Of a stretch of DNA of 43,951 bases, positions 11,077 through 20,886 are shown one piece after another. Location: assembly GCA_034687125.1 (NCBI GenBank), contig JAQGBZ010000473.1, positions 1 to 43,951 on the forward strand. The letters run 5' to 3'. Every line of letters begins with the position of its first letter. The stretch's first letter is position 1. The notes under the pieces were generated by a model. That model had not been told where the DNA came from. It did not search any database and worked only from the letters and a program-made list of their open reading frames with translations. The stretch is from Neelides folsomi. Taxonomy: Eukaryota; Arthropoda; Collembola; Neelipleona; Neelidae. The translations under genes and the position numbers were made by a program.

Positions 11077-12194
11077 ATGGCGAATTCAAAACCAAAGCAT
11101 ACAATTTATTTAGTGCGGCAGTAAGTTTTTTTAATTAATATCTAATAAAGAAATAATTAACATTATTCGAATCAGACCGTCGGAGAACTTTAGCTTATAA
11201 TGACAATTTTAATTCTAATTTATTTCCAGTGCTGAATGTTTGGGAAATGTTGAAAGAAAGTTTCTTCCACCTGCAGAAGATTTGCTCACTGAAACAGGAA
11301 GGAAACAAATCAATTTATTGGGAAAATTTCTGGCTTCGGAGAATATCACGAGGATTTACAGCAGCGAATATCCAAGGGCTTATGAGACAGCTCAAGGAGT
11401 TTTAAACGCTTCAAAAAATTCGGATCATTTGACCATTTTAAAAGATTCACGATTGGTGGAAAGAGTAAATTATAATTTAATTAATTATTAACAATTAGAT
11501 TTTAATTTTATAAATTCATGTTTTTAAGAATTACCTAATGTTATTAATTTAGGAATTAATTAATTAAATAATTAATAAAATTTCTTTCTAAAGGCCTTTG
11601 GAGTTCTTGAAGGAAAAGATTACAAAGAAGGAATTGTTGGATTAATGCAAACTGGACTTCATATTACTAAATATGATCCCCCATCAGGGGAAACATGGGA
11701 TGAGTTAGGAAAAAGAATTTCTTCATTTTATAATGTAATTAATTTAATTAATAATTAAAATTAACTTATTTATTAAGAAGTTAAGTTAAATTAAGAAATT
11801 TTAATTTTAATTGAATTTTAATTTTAATTGGGTTTTGATTTTAAAGGACATTCTTGATGATCTTGACAAATCTCCAAATGAAGAAACCGTGGTCATTGTC
11901 TCCCATACATTCACCATTGTGAAGTTTTTGCAACTTTTGACTCATCCAGATACTGAAGATTTCTTCTTGCTGACTCCAGAATTCGAAGAGAAATTCCGTG
12001 CAATTAAAAATGCAAGTTTTGCTAAAATGTTGATTGGAAGGAAGGAGGTTGGAAATGCCAAGCGGAGGCTTCACGTTCTCACTTTGGATGGAGATGATCA
12101 TTTGAAAATTCTCGAGGGTGAGATGGCAAATGATACGAGAAATGATAGCAGATCCAAAACATCAGAAATATTCAAAGGTTGCGTTCAATCATAA
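11077..12194 (+). CDS. TIGAR: TIGAR-like fructose-2,6-bisphosphatase, histidine phosphatase family (255 aa)
   Basis: Exons: 11077-11120, 11230-11464, 11594-11734, 11847-12194, all with GT/AG junctions. The protein begins with the histidine-phosphatase motif HTIYLVRHAE, with phospho-acceptor His about residue 15 and Arg 14. It keeps the second-half Arg in SSEYPRAYETA, the catalytic acid in DSRLVERAFGVLEG (Glu about 92), and the second catalytic His in VIVSHT (about 160). DPPSGETWDEL matches the TIGAR region PPGGET. TIGAR lowers fructose-2,6-bisphosphate and slows glycolysis, favouring the pentose phosphate route. Length is close to human TIGAR (about 270). Two departures: the usual RHG triplet reads RHA, and SHG reads SHT. 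Other small phosphoglycerate-mutase-like phosphatases are the alternative. AATAAA lies at 12432. Confidence 0.82.
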
Positions 12195-12576
12195 AGTATT
12201 AGTATTAAATTAATTAGTATTAAAAAGAACAAGCTAAAGCCAATTACAAATAGCTTAAAGCTAATTAGCCAAAACGAATGAAAAGATTCATGCCAAAATG
12301 AACAATGAAAATTATATTACAATTAAAATAATTAGGCTAATTATATTTATAATACCTAAATACATTTATTTATTACAAACTCCATCTGTGAACGAATTAA
12401 CTTTTGTCTATCAAATTGAATAAAATATTATAATAAAGTAAATCTAATTAATAAATTCATATATAAATTCATATAAAACGATCCAATTCGCAATTTCACT
12501 TCTCTTTATCACACTCACTTCTTAATTCACTTCTTAATTACTCAGTTTATTCCTTAACGAGGGAGTTATTTCACTA
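12195..12576. other. Short intergenic with poly(A) signal and next promoter
   Basis: It contains AATAAA at 12432-12437, about 240 nt after the TIGAR-like stop, and a pyrimidine-rich run (CACTTCTCTTTATCACACTC) at 12497-12516, near the likely transcription start of the secreted orphan gene. Confidence 0.45.
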
Positions 12577-13682
12577 ATGGAGAAATTTCTCATTTCGTGT
12601 GTTATCTTTGCCATTGGGCTCAATTTAACCAAAGGGCAATTTTTTTCCCCTGAACTTGAAGATTCAGAATTTCTCCGAACAATTCGCACAGATTTAAAAT
12701 CCCAAAAAGATGCTTCCAAAAGTGAATTGGTCGATGAAGCCAAATTAATTAAAAATTTAACCAAAAAGTTTATTGGAGCCCAATTGAGGGAAAATCTATT
12801 TGAGGAATTGAGTTCTTACGCTGAGGAAGAATTGCGCCTTAAGAAATTGAAAGATCTTGAGCTTTTGGCTGCCGGGCAAGTTGGACGACAAGGACGACAA
12901 GAAGAAGAGGAGGAAGAAGAAGACGCCGAAGAAGCGGAAGAGAAAGAAGAACCAAAGGTCAATACTTTTAATATAAGTCAAAAAACTGGAAGATCTCCCA
13001 GATTTTTTTCAAACATTTTAAGAACTTGTTTCCTTAAAAGAATGTTTGGATGAGAAATTGCAATTTAATTAGTTAATTATTTAATCATTCAATTAATAAA
13101 ATTTAATTTAATTATTTATTTAAATAATTTGTTCATTTATCATAATTACATTTTCATCAGGTCACAAGCACAACACCAAAAGCTGTAATTCCTCAGGTAC
13201 AATAATTAATTTTGCAATAGGTTAGTATTGTTATTTAAAATGTCTTAATTGAAATATTTTATTAATTAATTGATTTACCAAATTAATTAATTTTCTAAAT
13301 TATCAAGGTTGCGGATCTCCTTTCGGTAATTTTTGGAGCCGGGCAAGGATTGACGGGAATTGCGAACGGAGCAGTTGCGGGTGGCGCCAAGGTGAAAGCA
13401 CGTTCCATTTCGCCACTTTCTTCTCATCGGTTTGACGCTGCCATTGAGTTCTTGTCCAGAACTCAACCTAAAACATCCTCAAATGACGATGAACAAGACG
13501 ATGTGAAAAAAGACGATTTGAATGACAAATTCCTCCGGTTGGTTGGACTTGGTCCTTTGGTTGAAGCATTCAATGAAAACAAGACGCCACTAAAGAGAGA
13601 TTTGTTTGGAGGAGCGAGAGATGCACTTCAACTTAATCGACTTCTTACACAATTTATTACAGCCCAATCAAGAGATATTTAA
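12577..13682 (+). CDS. Secreted orphan protein with a Glu-rich centre (263 aa)
   Basis: Exons: 12577-12957, 13161-13196, 13308-13682, all phase 0. The first 20 residues (MEKFLISCVIFAIGLNLTKG) form a good signal peptide with cleavage near KG/QFF. The mature part has a charged helical N-terminal region, a run of consecutive Glu residues (about 110-125), a 12-residue mini-exon (VTSTTPKAVIPQ), and a Gly/Ala-rich segment (VIFGAGQGLTGIANGAVAGGAK) that could be membrane-active or simply flexible. An Asp/Lys-rich stretch and a Leu-rich C-terminus follow. No known domain was recognised. If the first intron is kept, the frame continues 31 residues past exon 1 and ends in LKRMFG. The signal peptide and splice rescue make a real gene likely; the function is unknown. 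Confidence 0.65.
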
Positions 13683-15640
13683 ATAAATAACATTAACAAT
13701 CATGAACTTTTTTAAAAGATAGAACTTCACAGAATCTGTTACTAAATATTACTAAATGAGTAATATTTAATAATATTTATAATAAATATTCGAATTTAAG
13801 ACATTTGCCAAAATTCTCAAAATAAATATGTTTAAGTATTTTATATAAAGTGCAATAATAATTAATATATTTTAATGTACATTTTATTCATAAAATGTAC
13901 AGATTATATCCATAAATGTAATATCTGTATTTCGACATTTTTATGCTTTATGTCTTATAAGGTATTTTTATTATAAAAGATCTTAGATTTTGTCATATAG
14001 CGATAAATATAGTTGGCTATTAGACAGATATGAAAAAGAGATTGAATGGATCCAATGGACATTTCAGTAACGCGTTTTTAGAATTGACGTCATAAGATGA
14101 ACGATATTTTATTTTCTGTTATTTATGCATGGAAAATAATGAAGAAAGAATTGTAATCTTTATTGGAGAATTTTTCACAATATGACCTCAATCGACGATT
14201 AACGTTAAGTAGAAAAACGCGAATATGTTTATTGTATTATCTTAAAAACCCGAAAAGTTTCCTTCGAATATTTACCTTAAAATGGAAAAAATATTGAAAT
14301 ATCAAAAGCATATCAAAAAGGCATAGCATTTTGATAATGAAGAAAATTAGATGAGATAAATATAGAAATAATGTATGGGAATAATGTATAGGATATATAT
14401 AAGAATATATAAGAATAATATAGGAATAAATGTAATGCAAGATAAATCTCAAGTTCAATACTTTTAGTCCAAATAATTTGAAAGTTAAGAAACGTGTTTG
14501 AATTTTGGTCAACGATAACGTTGAAGATTTGGCTCACGCTTTTTTAATCGTGTGGTGCAATTACTATGCATGAAATACTTTCCAGTTTGCGATAGAATAA
14601 ACGACAATCAACAATGGTTTTTGCATAGGACTTTTCGGGCTATGATTATTTGATTATGATAGTTTGAAATTGGAAAAAAGGTAATTGTGGAAGTGAAATG
14701 ATAAGGAATGTGTTAGATGGAGAGAAAACGGAATTGCTCATTATTTGGAATAAAGTTTTATGGCAAGTTCATTGAGTTCATTAAGCTCGATACAAAAACT
14801 TTTTAATGATGAATTCCAAAATATTTTGTATATGGAAAATAATACATTGAGAGTTAATATATACATATATTATATATCTAAAATCATATTCAAGTATAAA
14901 TATGTATATGAGATAGAGAAAAATCCCACTGATTTTAATTTAAAGTGATAATAATTAAATAATTAATAATTTTATTGTCTGACTTTCTTGCAATAAAAAT
15001 TCTTGATTAAAGGTGAATGAAGTCTGTAAATAATCATGTAAATAATCAACATTTATTTTTTATGGCTGAATACCTGGAATGAATCCAATCTAATATTATT
15101 GGAAGTTTGGGAGGCACAAAGTGATTGAATTAAGGTCAACCAACCAATTGATTCAAGATTATCCCGTTCATTTATATCCAATTCATTTCCATTCAATCAC
15201 GGTTTTCTATAACGAGGAAGTTCTATTTACCAAATAATTACACAATTTAGACTTTATGGCTCAATTAATAAATACCAACATGGTATACATTTATACAATA
15301 TACTACATATTTACTATTATAAGTAACATAGGTACTTCATATTCATATACAGTACTATGTTGTTACAATAAATAGTATATTGAAACTAATATGAAGAAAC
15401 ATGTGTATAGTATATGAAAAAAGAATCAAAAAAGCTTAGCTGGGGAAAAGACCTTTGATTTGGATTTGTTCTAATAACAAGGGTAGTAAAGATCGTCGGA
15501 AACGGAAAGAGTTTATAAATAATTACGATATGGAATATCCGAATATTTTCCTACTACAATATATTTCCTTATATATATGAAATTATATATTGTAAATAGG
15601 ATTGTAGGGCCAAACCACATGTTTGAAATTCCTTCAATCA
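13683..15640. other. Intergenic AT-rich DNA without a supported gene
   Basis: It begins with the 3' end of the secreted orphan (AATAAA at 13821). Short open frames here (e.g. 14237-14537 minus, 14760-14948 plus) consist of Ile/Tyr/Phe-rich translations of AT-rich sequence and show no splice partners or domains. Confidence 0.5.
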
Positions 15641-16073
15641 TTCTTTCCATACTGTGTTAATGTGTAAATGGTGAATATTTTTGCGGATTGACATTGGGGG
15701 TGTTTGTTGTGTAATTTCTCGACCTCGGCAAATTGTTTCATTCCCTTTATCGTCGTCCTTCCTCCATCGCCTGAGTCATTGAGGAATTCCCGAATTCGAT
15801 TATTTTTTACTCGTCCCGTCTTAGTTCTTTAATGTGGGTTTTTGTGGAGTGTCGGAGTCGGAGTAGAAATCGACTTCCTTCCAAATTCCTCACTCTTTAC
15901 GGTCTCATTCTCCCTTACAACTCCACTCCGATAAGAAGCAACCTCAGTTGGTATTTTATTAAAAGGAAAATATCGCCAAAACCTTTTCGCATTCTGATAA
16001 AAACCTTTTCGCATTCTGCGAATGCGGAGAGAAATCTTGGGACTTTCAAGTTGAGACTTCAGACGTGTGAGAG
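15641..16073 (+). promoter_or_regulatory. Upstream region / 5'UTR of the YRDC-like gene with a possible uORF
   Basis: This stretch is less AT-rich than its surroundings. It carries an open frame at 15832-16080 (82 codons) whose TGA overlaps the YRDC-like start in the arrangement ATGGTGA (frames differ). It also has a duplicated AAACCTTTTCGCATTCTG (15979-15996 and 16001-16018), followed by a short palindrome CGCATTCTGCGAATGCG. Whether the uORF lies in the mRNA is unknown. Confidence 0.45.
15979..16026. repeat. Tandem duplication of 22 bp with adjoining palindrome
   Basis: AAACCTTTTCGCATTCTG occurs twice, 22 bp apart. The second copy runs into GCGAATGCG, making a hairpin-capable end just upstream of the YRDC-like ATG. 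Confidence 0.85.
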
Positions 16074-17331
16074 ATGGTGATTGAAGAAGATCTCCCCTTC
16101 GACATGGCTCAATTTTTCAATCTCACTGACGACAATTATGAAGAAATGGCCAAAGTGGCCGCCAAGATTTTAGCAAATGGAGGTGTCATTGCCATTCCGA
16201 CTGATACGTCTTATGGCATTGCGGCAGATGCGAGAAATCCACAAGCACTTGCAAGACTTTTGGCACTTAACAAAGGAAGAGATTTTGTTCAAGAACCGAT
16301 CGTGGTTTGTGTTTCAGATCCAGCTGAAGTGTTCACATTTGGAAAGGTAATTAAAAATATTTTTACCATTTTACTAAAACCTGAACTATACCAATTCAGC
16401 GAGAAGAAAATGGTGAGATTAAAATTTCCGCCAAAATATTTTCTATGCTACCAATGTAAATATTTTGGAGGAAATTTTAATCTCACCATTTTCTTCTCGC
16501 TGAATTGGGTATAATTGAATAAAGTTATCATCTTAACTTAACTATAAAAAACAATAGCAAGATGCCTTGTAATCCAAATATTATTTATTATCAATTATAT
16601 TCTAATAAAAACAATGAAAAAATTAACTAATTGGAATTAAATTAACTAACTAACTAACTAATTATTCCATTTGTAGGTGACTGTTACTCCTCAAGTTTTA
16701 GAAGAATTCTATCCAGGACCTTTGACATTGGTTTTTGAACAATCTGCAGCACTTCTGGTTGAACTCAACATGAGGAAAAGAATCCCTGATGCTCCGTTTG
16801 AAATTGGTGTTAGGTAATTTAATTAACAATTAACCCGAACTTCATAATTAACTTAAAATTAAAAATTAACTTGAACTTGAACAATTATTAACTGGACAAT
16901 TAACTTGATAATTAACTAATTAAACATTATTTAATAGAATTCCTGATCATCGTTTTGTCCGAGAAGTCGCAAAACAAAAGGCGTTAGCTTTCGCATCAAT
17001 TCTTCCCCATACACGCAAAGTGGACGCTTTCCAAACTTTGTGGCCGGGGCTTCAAGGAGTTTTCGACGGTGCTGAGATGCGTGAAAGCGGGCGATTCCAT
17101 CCCAAAGCGATGACCATCATTGACCTCACAATCCCCAAATTTTATTACTTTGTTCGCCAAGGTCACTGCCATAAAGAATTCCGCGAGAAATTGGAATCTT
17201 ACCGAATGCTTCAAATCCCCGCGGAGGACTACGACTATGAAGTGCGAAGAGAACGGATTTTGTCCAAAGTGATTAGTCGGATCAGTTGGCAAAAGAAACG
17301 AAGTTTGCTGTTCTCGTTGGACGACGACTGA
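16074..17331 (+). CDS. YRDC: YrdC/Sua5-domain protein, divergent YRDC (267 aa)
   Basis: Exons: 16074-16346, 16677-16813, 16938-17331. The YrdC fold makes threonylcarbamoyl-AMP from Thr, bicarbonate and ATP for the t6A37 tRNA modification. Clear family landmarks are IAIPTDTSYGIAADA (about 39-53), LNKGRDF (Lys67/Arg69), FYPGPLTLVFE, GVRIPDH and FQTLWPGLQGVFDG. Two conserved features are altered. The third residue of the K-x-R...K active-site motif is Glu74 instead of Lys. The nucleotide-site LTSANLS block reads LAFASILPHTRK (about 153-164), and the PGKFGIIRPG segment reads IPKFYYFVRQG. It may therefore be a paralogue with reduced or changed activity. A basic C-terminal tail (about 60 residues) extends past the usual end. 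Intron 1 holds a long hairpin. The fold assignment is firm; its catalysis is doubtful. Confidence 0.82.
16387..16513. repeat. Near-perfect intronic hairpin, 56-nt arms
   Basis: The left arm 16387-16442 and right arm 16458-16513 are reverse complements, with one single-base bulge (ACCAATT against ACCCAATT) and one mismatch, around a 15-nt loop. It lies wholly inside intron 1 of the YRDC-like gene. A transcript would form a long duplex. It could be a MITE-type insertion, a hairpin-siRNA or long-pre-miRNA source, or a recent local inverted duplication. The near identity of the arms implies it is young or selected. Confidence 0.9.
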
Positions 17332-17398
17332 CACGGGTCTTCGCCTGCTTCGAACAATCCTTTCAAGGCTTGGTTCAAAACAGGCTGATTGTGGGCAC

Positions 17399-17526
17399 CT
17401 GACAATTTGTCAGCTGGATGGAGATCATGTGCATCTTACGTGCACTTTGACCCCTTGTCTTTCATCCAGCTAAGGTTCACTCCGAACAGTCCAAAAAGCC
17501 ATTCAAACAACTCATTGACATTGAGT
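17399..17526 (+). other. Stacked hairpins in the YRDC-like 3'UTR
   Basis: Three inverted repeats lie within about 130 nt, just after the stop codon: CTGACAATTTGTCAG (17399-17413), AGCTGGATG/CATCCAGCT (17412-17420 with 17463-17471), and ACTCA/TGAGT (17510-17514 with 17522-17526). Inside the second is GTGCA...TGCAC. The segment is clearly richer in G+C than nearby DNA. It could be an RNA structure in the 3'UTR or a small noncoding RNA; no known family was recognised. Confidence 0.5.
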
Positions 17527-18829
17527 GAGAAACGAAAAGTTTATTTTTTATTATATTGAACTTTGATTCAATTAAATTCAATTAACCATTGAATATTTGT
17601 AGTCATTCTTTTCTACTTATAGTAACTAGTATTTTCTTATCCATTTAACTAAATATAAAGTCTGATATGAAGACAGTAGTGCTAATTAGATAATTAGACT
17701 AACTAAAATACTGGTTATATACTCTATTTACTTTATTAGTTATTCTGTATATAATTATGAATATATTATGTATGGTATATTGTATATCTGTAGTAGCTCC
17801 TTGTACCTCTTTTAAATTAAAAGACTTTTAATAATAACTTAAAATATTGTTATTTACCTAAAATATACCAAAGAGTAATTATTTTTATGGATTATTTTTT
17901 AAAAGTACGAAACTTTTATTATCATAAAAACAAAAAAGGAAGCTTAATTTAATCAAAATTAAAGTCAATTATAGTCAACTTAATTAGTAAAATTTAAAGC
18001 ACATAAACATAGACTAGTCGAGTTCATATATTGAGTACATGTATAATATGTAAACATAGGCTAGATGTTACTTTTTAATCATTAAATTAATGCCGGTACT
18101 GAATAACTTAATAGGATGCTTTCCAGTAATAATATAAAATTTTAATTATTACAATATTTTATATTTATAAGATTTATAACTATAATACTAATTTAAAATA
18201 TTTTAAAATGTTAGTATGTATTGTACTTGTACAACATGTCTTACATTAACTATCATAAGCTTTATATCCATTAAATACAAAATTCAATTTAAAAACTTAA
18301 AGGAAACACTCGTATAGATATATATGAAATTATATATACAACAATGCTCTTAAAAATAAAAAACATTGAAACTCTATAATTTGTCATGTGTGTATACATA
18401 ATGTGCATCACATCTGATTAGAGGTTAAAGGAGTTTAAGGACGTTAAATACACATTTAACATTAACGTTAACCTAAGCCATTTGAAGTTCTATGTTTTGC
18501 CCTTTGTGTGAGAGATTTCTTAACCGGCAACTGAACTCTGCGTGGTTGTGAGAAAGAACAGCCAACAAATCTCGTCCTTGAATTCAATTCTCATTTTAAT
18601 AAATTAATTAAAAGCCGACCATCCCAATTTCACATTTAAGTAGTAAATCTTCATTATTTACAATTTATAGTTAACCCTTCGACCTCCCTTTATCTTCATC
18701 CTTTCCGTAAATATCTTTCTAATCAACATTTAAACCTCTTTTAAATTTTTATAAATTTTGGGCTTTGCCATAATCATTTTGGATACCTTTTCTGTTGCTT
18801 GTACTTTGCGTCTTTATTAAACTACAATT
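17527..18829. other. Intergenic between the YRDC-like gene and METAP1
   Basis: AT-rich spacer with many TATA-type stretches. The last 350 bp or so before the METAP1 ATG is pyrimidine-richer and presumably holds its promoter and 5'UTR. No exon is seen. Confidence 0.5.
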
Positions 18830-20604
18830 ATGTCCAACAATACTCATGATCAAGATGACACATCGGCCAAAACTTGTTTCACTGAAGACTGTTCAGCTTC
18901 GGCGACTCTCAAGTGTCCAACTTGTATTAAACTCGGACTCCCGAATTCCTACTTTTGCTCCCAGGTAGTAAAATTCAATTAAAATCATTTTAAAATATTT
19001 AAAGCTTGAATATCTCATTTAAACAAATCTTCAATTACAAATCTTAATTAATTAATTTGTTATTAGTAACTTCTTTATTTACTTTATAGGAATGTTTCAA
19101 GAAGAGTTGGACTACTCATAAATCAGTTCATAAGAGTGCAACGTCAAGTAAGAAAAATATAATTTATTTAATTTAACTCATTTTCCTAAGCTTTTAATAG
19201 TTATCAGATGGTCTTTTAGTTGTTATTAAAATTAAATTAAAATTACAGAAGAAGAAAAAGGACCAACAACGCGAGCCAACCAAACTCTGTTGAATGCCCT
19301 TAATGGTGAATCGTCTTATGACCCTTGGCCTCATTTCCGATTTACTGGACGATTGCGACCTTATCCAACAACTCCAAAACGCTTCGTGCCCAAATCGATA
19401 ATTCATCCTGACTACGGGGAAAATGAAGATGGACGGCCGACAAGCGAATTGGCTCTGAGAGGAACTTCAAACATTAAAATTTTGTGCGATGAAGATCTGG
19501 AAGAAATGCGCGTGGTCGGACGACTTGGACGAGAAGTTCTTGACGAAGCTTCTAAAGCTATTGGTCCCGGTGTCACTACGGATGAAATTGATCGAATAGT
19601 TCATGAAGCATGCATTGAAAGGAACTGTTACCCGAGCCCGTTGAACTATTACCAGTTTCCTAAGTCATGTTGCACTTCGGTCAATGAGGTCATTTGTCAT
19701 GGAATACCCGATTTGCGTCCTCTCAGAAATGGAGATATTTGCAACGGTATTTTATTAATTAACAAAAAAGCTAAATATTTTAGTTAACCTCAATTTTAAT
19801 CCAATTTAATCAATATTTAAATTAGAATAAGATTATTAAAATTAAGATTATTAGTTCAAATAATCTTAATTATTAACTATGATTAAATCCAATGTAGTTG
19901 ACGTGACCGTGTACCATCGTGGATTTCACGGAGATTTGAACGAGACTTTTTTGGTTGGCGATGTTGCGCCTGAGCCATCAAAGCTGGTTCGGACAACTTG
20001 GGAATGTCTTCAAAAGGCAATTGAAATGGGTAATTATTTAATATGCAAGATCATTCACAGAAATGGTTAATTAACTTAATTATAATATAAAAAATAATAA
20101 TTATTTTAACTTTAGTGAAACCGGGTGTGAAATATCGCGATATTGGAACTGTGATTCAAAAACATGCCCAGGGAAATGGGTATTCAGTTGTGAGAAGTTA
20201 TTGCGGCCATGGGATTCATCGTCTGTTTCATACAGCTCCGAGCATCCCGCATTATGGAAGTGAGTCCTTAATTACAATTACCAATGCCAGTGATAGTTAT
20301 GTTGAGACATTAATTAACTAAAAAATAAATTAATTGTTATTACAAATTATATTAATTCCAATATTTATTATTTTCAGAAAACAAGGCTGTCGGAGTGATG
20401 AAACCGGGTCATTGTTTCACCATTGAGCCAATGATCTCTGAAGGAACTTGGAGAGACGAGCAATGGCCCGATGATTGGACTGCAGTGACCCAAGATGGGA
20501 AACTTTCTGCACAATTTGAAGAGACTTTGCTCGTGACGGAAACTGGAGTGGAAATCCTGACCAGACGAAGGGACAAAAATGGCCAACCTTACTTTCTCGA
20601 CTGA
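18830..20604 (+). CDS. METAP1: Methionine aminopeptidase 1 (397 aa, six exons)
   Basis: Exons: 18830-18964, 19090-19147, 19249-19746, 19898-20029, 20116-20259, 20378-20604. METAP1 removes the initiator Met co-translationally at the ribosome. The N-terminal C6H2 zinc-binding region is complete (CFTEDCS...LKCPTCIKL...YFCSQECFKK...H...H), followed by a Pro-rich linker ([17 protein letters not shown]) typical of eukaryotic type 1 enzymes. All five metal ligands are present: Asp232 (VDVTVYH), Asp243 (HGDLNETF), His306 (CGHGIH), Glu339 (FTIEPM) and Glu370 ([10 protein letters not shown]). The substrate-side His is in [10 protein letters not shown]. Length matches the human enzyme (386). The intron before VDVTVY ends unusually in an AT-poor context (AATGTAG) but is required by frame. 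AATAAA lies at 20622. Confidence 0.97.
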
Positions 20605-20621
20605 ATGAGCTTTTCCTAATT

Positions 20622-20627
20622 AATAAA
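20622..20627 (+). terminator. METAP1 poly(A) signal AATAAA
   Basis: This canonical hexamer begins 18 nt after the METAP1 stop codon, in the short convergent gap before POLR3E. It is so close that the METAP1 3'UTR is probably very short. Confidence 0.6.
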
Positions 20628-20774
20628 TCATGTTCATTGAATTGATCCTTTAATTCATCATAAACCATTGGCATAAATTATATTAATCATGGCCATTAAT
20701 TAAATTAATCATGAACTTTGTCATATTTAAGAAATTATATTAAAACAAGTAATTTGTGAAATAAGATTAAATAT

Positions 20775-20780
20775 TTTATT
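20775..20780 (-). terminator. POLR3E poly(A) signal (TTTATT on plus)
   Basis: AATAAA on the minus strand lies about 107 nt past the POLR3E stop. The two convergent 3'UTRs nearly abut. Confidence 0.5.
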
Positions 20781-20886
20781 TGAATGCACAATTTTTATAT
20801 TACATGATTGTATTTATCTGTACATAGAAAACATGATAGTTTTTACTAAAGTTAAGTTAATTATATTTAATAACTTTATGACAACT

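Noticed and set aside
14237..14537. Two Ile/Tyr-rich minus-strand frames
   Set aside because: They are translations of AT-rich repeats (TATAGGAATAAT-type) with no domain or splice evidence.
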